Shown piece after piece: positions 20,785 to 31,850 of a stretch of 64,000 nt of DNA (its first letter is position 1; every line of letters begins with the position of its first letter). Origin of the DNA: Dactylorhiza incarnata (lineage: Eukaryota; Streptophyta; Magnoliopsida; Asparagales; Orchidaceae). The stretch is from the NCBI GenBank assembly GCA_033032865.1, contig JAWHQI010000065.1:434001-498000 (forward strand), read 5' to 3'. The notes beneath the pieces were generated by a model. It made no database searches and was not told the origin of the DNA. It saw only the letters and a list, made by a program, of their open reading frames with translations. A program made the position numbers and the translations under genes.

Positions 20785-21448
20785 TGTATGGTGAAATGAG
20801 GAAAATAATTGTCACATATTTGTTGTTATTAGGTATTAGAAAAGAAAATATTTATCTCGTTGAATTTATTTTTACCATATCCGAGGTTTGCTTATTCATC
20901 TCCCCTATATCCAGTTCTATTATATGGCATAGAAGGTTGGCACATATCAACCTTAAGACACTTTAAAAACTATCTAAGAAGAACTTGGTAAGAGGACTAC
21001 CATATTCCAAACATGTAAATGTGAAACCTTATAGGACTTGCCAATTGGGAAAGCAAAAGGAGGTTTCATTTTAGAACAAAATTCACAATAACTCGATAAG
21101 AATTTTGAATTTGATCCATATGGATATAATTAGATCAAATTCTATCAGTAGTCTAGGAGGGAAGTCATATTCTGTAGTTATTATGGATGACTACTTAAAA
21201 TTCACTTGTGTGTTCTTTCTAAAAACTAAGTCTGATAGATTCCAAGTCCTCGCAAACTTCATTAATCAAATCCAAAATTAGCTGAATACTATAGTTGTAC
21301 TTATCAGAAGTGATCATGACACTGATTTTGAGTCTCATATGATCATGACACTGAATACTATAGTTGTTCTATGAAGGTAAATGGATCAGGCATAGTTTTT
21401 CTGCTCTAAGAACTCCATAACAAAATAAAGTTATTGAGAGAAAGGACT
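20785..21448 (+). pseudogene. Copia integrase fragment
   Basis: Plus-strand reading gives KENIYLVEF, then IIWHRRLAHINLKTL (the H..H of the GAG-pre-integrase zinc domain), KKNLVRGLPYSKH, TCQLGKQ, then the integrase core LIHMDIIRSNSISSLGGKSY, VVIMDDYLKFTCVFFLKTKS and LIRSDHDTDFE, which carry the first two catalytic aspartates. It ends near 21445 with a damaged N-K-V-I-E-R-K version of the NG.VERKN motif. Stops and small shifts break it. The right boundary coincides with the start of the Mutator-like terminus. Confidence 0.8.
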
Positions 21449-21451
21449 TTT

Positions 21452-21558
21452 GGCACTTTGCACCCTCCAAATATGGGGGTTTGGCACTTTGTACCCTAAA
21501 GATTTAGTTTTGGCACATTGCACCCCTCAAACCTATTAATATGGCACTTTGCACCCTC
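21452..21558 (+). repeat. MULE terminal region: four 16-bp repeats
   Basis: GGCACTTTGCACCCTC and close variants start at 21452, 21483, 21512 and 21543, spaced 29-31 bp. Such internal repetition is common in the long termini of plant MULEs. A poly-AT stretch follows. Confidence 0.7.
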
Positions 21559-22380
21559 ACATTTTAATTTATATTTTCTATTCTCTTTAAATCAATATAT
21601 GTAGGGTATTTTGGTCAGTGAAAATATGAATTAGGTTTTACCGAGAGCACTCCCTCCTTTTACCGTCTCCTCTATTTACTGTGTCCTCATTTTACCGCAA
21701 CTTGTCGCTCCGTGGGAAAATAGGCGATCTCCTCCCTGCTCGATGATGGTGGCCTTTGCTGGTATCGTACATGCTCGCCTCCAAGCTCGCCAGTTTTCTC
21801 CAAGCTCACCGTTTTTCTCCAAGCTCGTCGGTTTCCTCCTAGATAGCTATTTGTAAGCTCCTTTTCCTTCCCTTTTGTATTTTTTTATTCCAAGTTTTTA
21901 GGGTTTTAGCTTGGTTCCAGTACAGCCCAACAATTTCATTAAATCAATATAGTGATAAAATGTCTTGTGCAAAATCTCTAACATAACTTGGACATTCAAG
22001 ACCATCACAAACAAATTCTTCTCAGCTGTGTAATGTCTTGTGCCAAGTATGGATTTCACTAAAACGTATGCGATATCATTCAAGGAATAACCTATCATGA
22101 GAATGGCCTATCACGATTTCATTCAAGGAACAACCCTAAAGGAATAACCTGTCCATAAGTATTACATGCTTTGGTTAGAGATTTTTCCTATCATGAGAAT
22201 GATAAAGACATTATAAACACTACAAAAGTGAGAAATTGAGACCACCATGAGTTGAACATAATGAGAATACTACACTATGATTTCTATAATACCGATACAA
22301 TTGTGTTTTTTTCTATGCATGTGAAATTTTGATATACAACACTATGATTTGTAGTAGTTGAATGATTGTTTCCATTTTGT

Positions 22381-22867
22381 ATGACGAAGATGAAAACTTG
22401 TATTAATAGGTTTAGGATCCTCTACAATGTTGGGGGTCAAAGAGCAATTGATGTTTTGGAATTTACATATCAAGCTCCGATTTATGGTAATACATTTGCA
22501 ATCTCTTTATCATATTTATAGCGTACAATAAACCGTTAATTTATATAGTGATTTGTTTATGTAGATGTTGCAAATGAAATATGTTCTTCACTATCATGAT
22601 GCATCATTCATTACATCTAGTAGAACTATTTAAATACCTGATAAAATTACCTACTTTGATTTCTGTAATGCTAATCAGTTTATGTTGAAGGATTTGCATG
22701 AAATGACTATGCAATTTGGTGAAGATGGGTGGGTGAGATTTTATTGCAGTTTAACCAGTCCCAATGATTGAAACCATTTGATTCTCATTGTTTCTAACGA
22801 AGAAGAAAGAAATTTGTCAAATTATTGTAGCTTCGAGCACGTAGTTGATATCTATGTTGACACAATT
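22381..22867 (+). pseudogene. MULE transposase gene, N-terminal part
   Basis: Coding-like pieces are 22381-22487 (VGGQRAIDVLEFTYQAPIYG) and, after a probable intron ending TATGTAG at 22566, 22567-22867 (ITYFDFCNANQFMLKDLHEM, GWVRFYCSL, LSNYCSFEHVVDIYVDTI). The second piece resembles the PB1-like N-terminal domain of plant MuDR-type transposases, which ends with a V.DIYVE-like strand. Two stops are present. The frame is cut at 22867 by an LTR element and resumes at 30738 in the same frame if the insertion and one CAATT are ignored. Confidence 0.65.
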
Positions 22868-24531
22868 TGTTGGAAAAAACCCTTGATTTAACTTAACAAA
22901 TTGATTAAAAGTGCTTTTATCTATTAGGAATAAATTGCCCATTGTATAGTGAGGGTAATATGGTCATTAGATGTCTTAGGATGTCACACCCAACATAGGG
23001 TGTCAGGACCAGATCAAGGGAAGCAAAATTGGGCTAAGTTAACATTTGCGTCGAATAGAATTCGACTCAACATCGAGTCCATATCGGCGCTGCTATGACT
23101 AGATGTCCAAGTCGTTCAAACCCTCTGTCGAAGTAACTCAAGTCGACGTAACGTCGAATAGATGTCGACGTAGAGGTCAGGGACTTGTCGGAGTAACTGG
23201 AGAAATCGACGCAGCTTCTACTTCAACTCGACGCAGAAGATGTCATCTGTCGAAGCCATCTAAAGTCGACGTAACGTCGACTTCATCTCAACGCAGAAGA
23301 TGAAGCTCAGAGCCAGGCAGATCAACACGACGTACACATTGATAAGATTTCGACGCAACGTCGACTAGCAGAGTTCTGTCGGAGCACAGATGAAATCGAA
23401 GCAGCTCCTAGAAGAACTCGAAGCTACGTCGATAAGAGAAGAAATGAATTCGACGATACGTCGAATACAGTCTGTAAAAGGTAATCTTTTCCGCTGTCTC
23501 TCTAATCCTTCTTTCATGGCCCACATCCTTCAATATCGTTCCCCAATGGCTCAATAATTGCCTGAAATAGAAAGGAGCATTAAAGAAGGACACAAAAGGT
23601 TTCTCGGAACCATATTCCTTGTAGGTGGTCGGGACTAGAATTAAAGAGGAAAGAAAGAGAAAGTGATAAGCAGATTACCTTATCAAGGCATATCAGAAAG
23701 GGAAAACATATTCGAATTTGAAAAAGAGAGAATAAAAAGACAAGAGAAGAGAGAGGCAGCCAAGGGCATTTATCACAATCAGTCGTCTCCTTCATCTTGC
23801 TAGGGCTTCCTCTTCTTATCCATCTCTCTCAGGAAGCCTAATCAAGAATAGAAAAGAAAAGAGAAATACAACTGTTCTTCATCTAAGAGAACAGTAGATC
23901 TGATAACTGCTTCTCATCACCATCATATAGCAGCAGGATCTGAATCAGCAGAAGTGAAGAAGAAACTGACAATCAAAGTCTCTGCAGTTCATCTTCATCA
24001 AAAGCAGAGACTAATCAAGAGAAGATTATGTGGGACTTCACATTGGTTGTTCTTCAATCAGCCATCACAAGAATTCTGAGAACAGAATTCATACAACATT
24101 CTTTCTTCTCCTTCTCTTTCTATTTCCTGTAAAAGAGTTTTATTAATCCCTCTTCAAAGGATTCAGTGGTTCAAGATCTCCTTACCAAACGATTTGGTGG
24201 TTCATGATCTCCTTATCAAAAGATCAGTGGTTCTAAGAGTCTCCTGATAAAAAGACTCAGGCACAGGTGGTGCATTCCTACCAGGTGGTAGAAGAGGGGA
24301 GTACCCAAGATTTGGGGAACCTCTATAAAATTCATTGTGTCTGTGCTGTGATTTTCTGTGTTGTCCCAGTCTTTTATTCTGCACTTTATTTCCTGCATTC
24401 TTTATTCTACCTGGATTGTTAAGCATAACTCTTTAGAGTAATTTATTGTTAAACACAGTTAAGACAGAAATATTTTAAATCTCTATTCACCCCCCTCTAA
24501 GGGAATCTCAGAGGCACACTGTGTAATTTCA
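22868..24531 (+). repeat. 5' LTR of the gag + ORF2 element
   Basis: The LTR begins TGTTGGAAAAAACCC and ends GTGTAATTTCA next to the primer site. Between about 23050 and 23465 it carries many copies of TCGACG-type words, often as near-palindromes such as TCGACGTAACGTCGA (e.g. 23143-23157, 23267-23281). Downstream is a long untranslated part ending in CCCCCCTCTAAGG. It is about 95% identical by eye to the 3' copy. Confidence 0.9.
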
Positions 24532-24533
24532 AT

Positions 24534-24544
24534 TGGTATCAGAG
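24534..24544 (+). other. Primer binding site (tRNA-iMet type)
   Basis: TGGTATCAGAG lies two bases after the 5' LTR end and matches the complement of initiator tRNA-Met. Confidence 0.9.
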
Positions 24545-24629
24545 GGAGGTTGATCAATAAAAGGCTAACACCTTGATCAGAAAGATCTCCTACTCTTATT
24601 TCTTGTATACAAAAACTACATAAAGAAAA

Positions 24630-26507
24630 ATGAGTACAAAGGATTATGCTTCAACAAGACCTCCAGTGTGTAACTTAAATAAGTTCACACTCTGGAAGGC
24701 TAGAATAAGACTTTATATGAATTCAATTGATGAAGACATATATAATGTTCTTCTCACAGGACCTCCTGCTCCAGTCAGACAGAAGGAAGGAGAAACCTCA
24801 ACAACTGAGGTTGTCCCAAGAAATGAATGGACAGAGGCTGAGAAGAAGGTCAAGGCATGTGATGTCAATGCCATTAATATTCTGGTATCAACAATGTCTG
24901 ATGACATTTTACAGAAAGTTACTGAATGCCAATCAGCAAAAGAGATCTGGGATTCCCTCACCATAATGGTTGAGGGAAGTGCTGATGAGAGAAAGGACAA
25001 AAAGTCCCTTCTCATATCCCAGTATGAGAACTTCCAAAAGAAGGCTGAAGAATATGTTGACAATATGTATGACAGATTCAGTCTTATCATTAATGAGCTC
25101 AGAGGCTTAGACAAGGAAATTTCCTTGACTGAAATTAATGATAAGATTCTCATGTGCTTCCCTAGCTCATGGGATTCAAGGATCTGGGCAATCAGAGAAT
25201 CTAGATGCCACAGAGAGATCTCAACTGAAGCTTTGCTAGGAAAGCTTAAGTCTTATGAGATGCTTCTGAAAAATAGGGCTGAGGTTGAAGAAAGGGAGAC
25301 CTCTCCAGTTCCTGTTCAAAGGTCCCTTGCTTTAAAAGCTGCTGAAGGAGAGTCCTCCACTCCTGAGGATGAAATTTTCAGTCTGCTGGCAAAGAGATTC
25401 AAGAAGTGGGCGAAGACTGAGGACTCAAGAAGAAGAGAAAGGGACTCAAGGCCCAGGTATGATAAGACTCCAAAGAAGGAGGTTATTTGTTATACCTGCA
25501 ACAAACCAGGGCACATTGCTCCTGATTGCCCATAAGAGCAAAGGGAGAAAAGCAACAGCAAGGATGAGAAGAAGAAGAAGAAGTCATTCAGAGGAAAGGA
25601 CAAGAAGAAAGCCAAAGGATTTATTGCTGAGACATGGAGTGATTCTGAAGCAGAGCTAGACTCATCATCATCTGAGAGTGATGATGAAGCGGAAGCTGGA
25701 GCAGCCTGCATGATTGCACTGGGAATGGCATCAGATGATGAAGATGATCAGGTATCATCTGTCTTTGATGATTTTGACTTTACTTCAGATGATTTTAAAT
25801 CATGTTTTAAAGATTTCTGCATAGATCATCTTAGAGTAGAAAAAGAATTGAACATTGCTAGGTTTGAATTAGAGAATCTTAAGAAAGTTGAAATATTCTT
25901 AATAAATCAGAATCTAACTAATGAACTTAATGATAAAGAGTTAGAATTGATTAAGCTTAGAGAGAAAAACACAAAACTAAAAGAAGAGCTAGCAAAGGCA
26001 AAGGACTTTGAGGACTCACTCAATGGGAGGAGTCAGAAGCTCAAGGATATCACAGAAAATCTCTCTATGAGATTTAATCATCTAGGTTTAGGAGCAGAGC
26101 CCTCCACTAGCACAGAGTCATCTAGGAAACCTGCCTGGAAAAATTCAATTTCCTTTGTAAGACCTACTGATCATCAATCAAGTGAGAAGGGTGAACCATC
26201 CAACGGTAAAGATAGCAGTGATATAGATAGGTTAGTTAAACCAAAAAAGGTAAATCTAAATAAGAAAGGAAAATCCCTAAGCATGAATCATAAGGTCAGA
26301 GCAAAACCTAGGGAAATAAAGCATTCTGCTGATCTTCTTTACTTAGATGAATTTTACTCTCATTTCAAGTATCAAGATAATAGGTCTGGGAAATCCATTC
26401 CTTATCATCCCAAGGGGTATCATAAAAGACCCTTCTATTCTTGCATTGAACCATATAATGTTAAAAGCAAAGGGCCCAAGGTAACCTGGGTCCCTTCTAA
26501 TGCTTGA
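24630..26507 (+). pseudogene. Copia-type gag of the gag + ORF2 element
   Basis: One 625-codon frame runs from ATG 24630 to TGA 26507 with a single internal TAA at 25533-25535. Residues ~1-230 form a UBN2-type Gag (NLNKFTLWKARIRLYMNSID, ISQYENFQKKAEEYVDNMYD, LIINELRGLDKEISLTEIND). A CCHC zinc knuckle CYTCNKPGHIAPDC sits at ~287-300. A lysine-rich and acidic linker, a coiled coil and the end KGPKVTWVPSNA follow. In full copia elements a K..WVP motif precedes the protease; here the frame stops at that point, so pol appears to have been lost at the gag-pro boundary. In the minus-strand copies the codon at the TAA position is a glutamate codon, so the stop is a recent mutation. Confidence 0.88.
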
Positions 26508-27240
26508 ATTACTTGTGCAGGATGAGGTAAGGTCCCACTCAGGAGAAAAATTGAGTGGGAAGAATGATGTAGGTCATGGATAAGGAACAAAAATCATTCA
26601 AGGGAGTAATTTCTATCTTGAATCATCCTTAACATTCATTACATCATATTATTATCTACTTTCAATAAGTAAAATTGCTGGGAAAACAGCAAGGATTTTC
26701 TAAAGAAATAAGTATGTTGAGTAAGAGGTGTATCGAATAGGAGTCGACGTACCATTGACTTCTACTCGGCACTAGTGTCGAGAAGCAAGTAGAGCAGATA
26801 ATTCAAATAGAACTCGACGCAACGTCAAGATCTTATCGACGCATACGTCGACTTAATAATTGCTGACTAAAATTCGAAGTCACGTCGATTGGAAATCGAC
26901 GTAACGTCGACAGGACTACGTCGGCTTAGGATCCCTAAATAATCTCGAATCTACGTCGAGTACTAGTCGACGCAACGTCAATATATCAACACGCACAGAG
27001 TTGCTTCTAGAAGGAAATCTTGACACAGCTTTGCGTGCCAAATAATGAGTATTATAGACGGAGCGTCGACCTAGACCCTAAGTAGCGATGATTTATATTC
27101 ATCTGCTTTTAAACAATTACTGCGTCGAAACATTTACGCTTTCGAACTCTCTGTCTCTTGCTCTCTTGCTCTCCTTCTCTCCCGTGCCTCTTTCTCTCTC
27201 GTTTTCTCTCTGTCTTTGCAGGTACATCCATTCTCAATCA
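26508..27240 (+). promoter_or_regulatory. Gag-ORF2 intergenic region: CpG palindromes and splice acceptor
   Basis: About 730 bases lie between the genes. From 26735 to 27070 there is a second cluster of the LTR-type TCGACG/CGTCGA words (e.g. ATCGACGTAACGTCGAC near 26897-26913). A long pyrimidine tract (27140-27219) then leads to TTTGCAG (27215-27221), a strong 3' splice site 19 bases before the ORF2 start. The same tract and TTTTTGCAG occur before ORF2 in both minus-strand copies. It may be a splice acceptor for a subgenomic mRNA, an internal promoter, or both. Confidence 0.55.
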
Positions 27241-28853
27241 ATGGCACCCCCTAAGGTCAATTATGGATTCGATGTAGATATTGACTCGTTCATCGCAGCT
27301 GCCGATAGCTTCAAAACTATACTTGGCCTATTTCAGGAGGCGGGCCTGACTAATTTGATCTCAACAAGGTGTAAGATCCTAGAAGTCAAAATTACAGAGT
27401 TCAAAGACTGTGTACATGTTGCAGATGATGGCCCCCTTCAAAGGACAGTTTATGGCCAAGATATTAGTATAACTGAAGAGCTTCTCTCCCAAACATTTGA
27501 TCTTCCCACTGGGAATGATCCAGATGAACTGTCAGGAGAAGAAATAAGGAATGTCCTAGAAATAATGCAGTTCAAGAAGGAGAAGCCAATCAACCTTAGA
27601 AAGATTGATGTGGCAGAAGAGTACATGTTTTTGGCAGACATAGTGGGGAAGGTTATACTGTGTAAGATATCAGATCATGATGTTATTCACAGGCAGCAAT
27701 TGCAAATAATGGGAGCTCTTATTTTGAAAAAGAAGATCAATTGAGGAAGATGTTTATTAAAGTTGATAGCTCACAAGTACTCTCACAAGGAGAATGCATA
27801 CATGAGGATAATGAGCCAGGTGCTCTTCCAGCACTTCCCAAATGTCTGCAAGTCAAAAGGAGTGCCCATTCCTCCTGGAAAGAGGATCAATATTGGGATC
27901 TTCTCAAAATGGACAAGACAAATCTTGAATCCTGGTCAGGCCCCATCTTCACCTCCTCCTTCTCCTCCTCCTCAAGGTTCAGAAAGACAGATACCAGATC
28001 CACCAAGGGATCTCCCTCAGGATACCACTTCATCACTACCACCTTCTCAGCAACAACAGTATCAACAAGAAGATCTTCCAGATCACCCTTTTTCGTCCAC
28101 TTTATCTCCTGAGTCATCTTTCCATCCACTTTCATCCACATATCATGAGCATGCTCCACCTCCACCACCATCAACTCATTTCTCACCTGATGTCTACCAT
28201 CCTCTCTCTCCCATTCAAGAAGACTTCCCTTCATCACCTCCACCTCCAGCTCATCCTCCCATTGACATTGAGCAAATCATCTTCAAAGCTGTGGCCCTTG
28301 CCTCCTCCACCTTTGCTGACCTGGTGGACACCTAGGCAAGAAAATTTGACAGGAAGCATTCTCAGATAGAAGCTGAGTTGCTTGACTCCAGGAAATTCCT
28401 CCAGGGTCTCCAGGAGTTTGTCTCTTCCTCTATGGTTACAAGAGAATTCTTAACCTCACTGGCCAGCAAGGTCAAGAAGGGGGAGAATATCTTAAAGGAA
28501 GAGGACTCTATCTTAAGGGGAAAAGTTCAGGAAGAAGCTGATAATGAGCATGCCCCTGACAAGGAGACTACCTTTCAGGGAGCACAAATCCAGGGGGAGC
28601 CAGCTCCAGATATTCAGAGGAGTCTGAATATGGAATTTGAAGCATTCAGGGGGAGCCAGCTCCAGATATTCAGAGGAGTCTGAATAGGGAATTTGAAGCT
28701 GTAAGCACAGCAAGAGTCCGGAATGAGCCTCAAGCTAAAGATCTGTTAGATCAAGTTGCTCAGATAGCTCCGGAAGCTGCCCAGGAAGCTGAGCGGAATG
28801 CACTACCAAATGTATTCTCAAGGAAGAGAAGAACTCCTGAGAAGGACTCATGA
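27241..28853 (+). pseudogene. ORF2, env-position protein of the gag + ORF2 element
   Basis: The frame starts at ATG 27241 (MAPPKVNYGFDVDIDSFIAA). Residues 1-~240 form a globular domain (LFQEAGLTNLISTRCKI, ELLSQTFDLPTGNDPDEL, LADIVGKVILCKISDHDVIH, HKENAYMRIMSQ, PPGKRINIGIFSKWTRQIL) resembling the broad 'putative plant transposon protein' group found in plant retroelements. A proline-rich region, a coiled coil and a basic end (NVFSRKRRTPEKDS) follow. Two in-frame stops (TGA 27742, TAG 28333) stand where the minus-strand copies have W and Q, and a 56-bp duplication (28591-28702) shifts the frame near the end. I recognise no enzyme motif or membrane segment. Its role is unknown. Confidence 0.7.
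28591..28702 (+). repeat. 56-bp tandem duplication in ORF2
   Basis: A 56-base segment starting CAGGGGGAGCCAGCTCCAG at 28591 is repeated from 28647, with a one- or two-base difference. Since 56 is not a multiple of three it shifts the ORF2 frame. Confidence 0.9.
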
Positions 28854-29071
28854 ACTTCAGGTATCAGATAAATTATTTGGATTCTGTGAAATTACATTTG
28901 GTGGGTAAAACACTGGCACACAATTTCTTGATATGGAAATCTGCTGTCTGTAATTTCAGTTGTTTCCTCTTTGTGTTTATATTACCTTGCATGTATGTTT
29001 GATTCTGCAAAGAAGTGTATAAAATCACTCAGAACAAAATGTAAAATTTGTTAAGATAAATAGGGGGAGAT
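28854..29071 (+). other. ORF2 3' flank and polypurine tract
   Basis: A short untranslated region ends in AGATAAATAGGGGGAGAT (29054-29071), the polypurine tract that primes plus-strand DNA synthesis, directly before the 3' LTR. Confidence 0.85.
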
Positions 29072-30737
29072 TGTTGAAAAAAACCCTTAATTTAACTTAA
29101 CAAATTGATTAAAAGTGATTTTATCTACTATGATTAAATTACTCATTGTATAGTGAGGGTAATATGGTCATTAGAAGTCTTAGGATGTCACAACATAGGG
29201 TGTCAGGACCAGATCAAGGGAAGCAAAATTGGGCTAAGTTAACATTTGCGTCGAATAGAATTCGACGCAACATCGAGTCCATATCGACGCTGCTCTGACT
29301 AGAAGTCCAAGTGTTTCAAACCCTTTATCGAAGTAACTCAAGTCGTCGTAACGTCGAATAGATGTCGACGTATAGGTAAGGGACTTGTCAGAGTAACTGG
29401 AGAAGTCGACGCAGCTTCTACTTCAACTCGACGCAGAAGATGTCATCTGTCGAAGCCATCTAAAGTCGATGTGACGTCGACTTCATCTCGACGCAGAAGA
29501 TGAAGCTCAGAGCTAGGCAGATCAACACAATGTACACGTCGATAAGATTTTGACGCAATGTCGACTAGCAGAGTTCTGTCAAAGCACAGATGAAATCAAA
29601 GCAGCTCCTAGAAGAACTCGAAGCTACGTCGATAAGAGAAGAAACGAATTCGACGCTACGTCGAATATAGTCTGTAAAAGGTAATCTTTTCAGTTGTCTC
29701 TCTGATCCTTCTTTTATGGCCCACATCCTTCAAGACCGTTCCCCAACGGCTCAATAATTTCCTGAAATAGAAAGGAGCATTAAAGAAGGACACAAAAGGT
29801 TTCTCGGAACCATATTCCTTGTAGGTGGTCGGGATGAGAATTAAAGGGGAAAGAAAGAGAAAGTGATAAGCAGATTACCTTATCAAGGCATATCAGAAAG
29901 GGAAAACGTATTCGAATTAGAAAAAGAGAGAATAAAAAGACAAGAGAAGAGAGAGGCAGCCAAGGGCATTTATCACAATCAACCGTCTCCTTCATCTTGC
30001 TAGGGCTTCCTCTTCTTCTCCATCTCTCTCAGGAACCCTAATCAAGAACATAAAAGAAAAGAGAAATACAACTGTTCTTCATCTAAGTGAACAGTAGATC
30101 TGATAGCTTCTTCTCATCACCATCATATAGCAGCAGGATCTGAATCAGCAGAAGTGAAGAAGAATCTGACAATCAAAGTCTCTGTCGTTCATCTTCATCA
30201 AAAGCAGAGACTAATCAATAACAGATTCTGTGGGACTTCACATTGGTTGTTCTTCAATCAGCCATCACAAGAATTCTGAGAACAGAATTCATACAACATT
30301 CTTTCTTCTCCTTCTCTTTCTATTTCCTGTAAAAGAGTTTTATTAATCCCTCTTCAAAGGATTCAGTGGTTCAAGATCTCCTTACCAAAAGATCTGGTGG
30401 TTCATGATCTCCTTATCAAAAGATCAGTGGTTCTAAGAGTCTCCTGATTGAAAGACTCAGGCACAGGTGGTGCATTCCTACCAGGTGGTAGAATAGGGGA
30501 GTACCCAGGGTTTGGGGAACCTCAATAAAATTCATTGTGTCTGTGCTGTGATTTTCTGTGATGTCCCAGTCTTTTATTCTGCACTTTATTTCCTGCATTC
30601 TTTATTCTGCCTAGATTGTTAAGCATTACTCCTTAGAGTAATTTATTGTTAAACACAGTTAGGATAGAAATATTTTAAATCTCTATTCACCCCCCCCCCC
30701 CCCTAGAGGAATCTCAGAGGCACACTGTGCACTTTCA
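29072..30737 (+). repeat. 3' LTR of the gag + ORF2 element
   Basis: The LTR runs from TGTTGAAAAAAACCC to CACTTTCA and is followed by the CAATT duplication. It matches the 5' LTR with scattered, mostly C/T and G/A differences, including losses of TCGA words. A run of 15 C (30690-30704) replaces a 6-C run of the 5' copy. Confidence 0.9.
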
Positions 30738-31850
30738 CAATTGAAAGTGACGACCATGATATTATTGATAATGATGCTTGGATGGATAAAGAAAAGCTAG
30801 AAGAAAACTACGATGCTCATGATATAGATATAATGGATCTTGATAATGATAGTGATAGCATTAACGAGGAGGATAGTGATGAAGATGATTCTAATTTCAG
30901 TGATGATTTTGAAGACAATGAGTTTGAGTATGATGGCATACAATTTGATGACAACATTGACGAAGACATTGAGTGGGTTGGATTTCGTGAGTCCAATGAA
31001 GGTAAAAAGATCAACAAAATCAGTTGATTGAACATCATAGACTTGTAAAGAGAACTAAAAATAAGTCTCCACTTTATCAAATTTATTAGAGCAATGCAAA
31101 CGACTCGAATTTTGAATTTGAATTTGGATTGTGCTTCAATACTGCGGGAGACTTTAGAGATGATGTGCCTGCATACTCAAACATTCAAGGAAGACCTTTG
31201 AAATTTACCAAAAATTGGAGCGATAAAATTCAAGTGACTTGTGAATGTGATTTGGTAATGTATGCTTCTTTCATTTCAAAGGAGGAAAAAACTTTTCAAG
31301 TCAAGTCATTCAAAGAAGATCACACTTGTTATAGATCCACAAGCTCTAGTCATTGCACTTCCAACTTTCTTGCAAAAATATCAACGTCATCTTAGGAGTA
31401 ATCCAGAATGGCCTATAAATTTAATGCAAGAATTGATGCAAATGGAGAACAAAACTTCTTTATCCATTTGGAAGATGTGTAGAGCAAAGAAACATGCAAC
31501 CAAAATGAATCATGGGACTGAGTTGGAACAATATTCAAGGCTGTGGGATTATTGTGAGGAAATTCATCGAATGAAACCTGACACAATGGTAATAGTCAAA
31601 TGTAAGCAAGCATTAAATTATCCAACATGCACATTCAAGAGCTTATACATTTGTTGGGGTGCATTGAAAAACGGTTCATTGCCGGCTGCAGGCCATTTAT
31701 AGGTTTGGATGGTACTCACCTGAAGACTTTAAAGGGTGGAGTTCAATTGTGTGCAGTTGGCATATATGTCAATAATGGTATATTTCCAATTGCATACGCT
31801 ATTGTTTTGAAAGAAAACAATAGTTTTGTTGTGTACTCATGCAGGTGCTG
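30738..31850 (+). pseudogene. MULE transposase gene, middle part, truncated
   Basis: After CAATT the gene resumes with an acidic linker (ESDDHDIIDNDAW, then D/E/S-rich to 31024). A MuDR-type domain follows (GRPLKFTKNWSDKIQVTCE, YASFISKEEKTFQVKSF, DHTCYRS), a linker with PEWPINLMQELM, and the start of the MULE catalytic domain (FIAGCRPFIGLDGTHLK, AVGIYVNNGIFPIAYAIV), whose D in GLDG is the first catalytic residue. Frame changes occur near 31085, 31340 and 31640. The rest of the catalytic domain is missing after 31850. Confidence 0.85.

Larger units (their letters stand above)
22868..30737 (+). mobile_element. Complete non-autonomous LTR retrotransposon (gag + ORF2, no pol)
   Basis: The element has two LTRs of 1664 and 1666 bp, TG..CA ends, a tRNA-iMet primer site, a polypurine tract and a perfect 5-bp duplication CAATT (22863-22867 and 30738-30742). 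Inside are a copia-type gag gene and a second gene, ORF2, in the place of an env-like gene. No protease, integrase, RT or RNase H motif exists between them. It would depend on enzymes from a helper. The layout fits the gag-only 'TR-GAG' class described in plants, with an added ORF. Two related copies lie on the minus strand (32423-59071). Confidence 0.85.

Noticed and set aside
30817..31080. Serine/leucine-rich minus-strand frame.
   Set aside because: It is the shadow of the acidic Asp/Glu/Ser linker of the MULE transposase on the plus strand.
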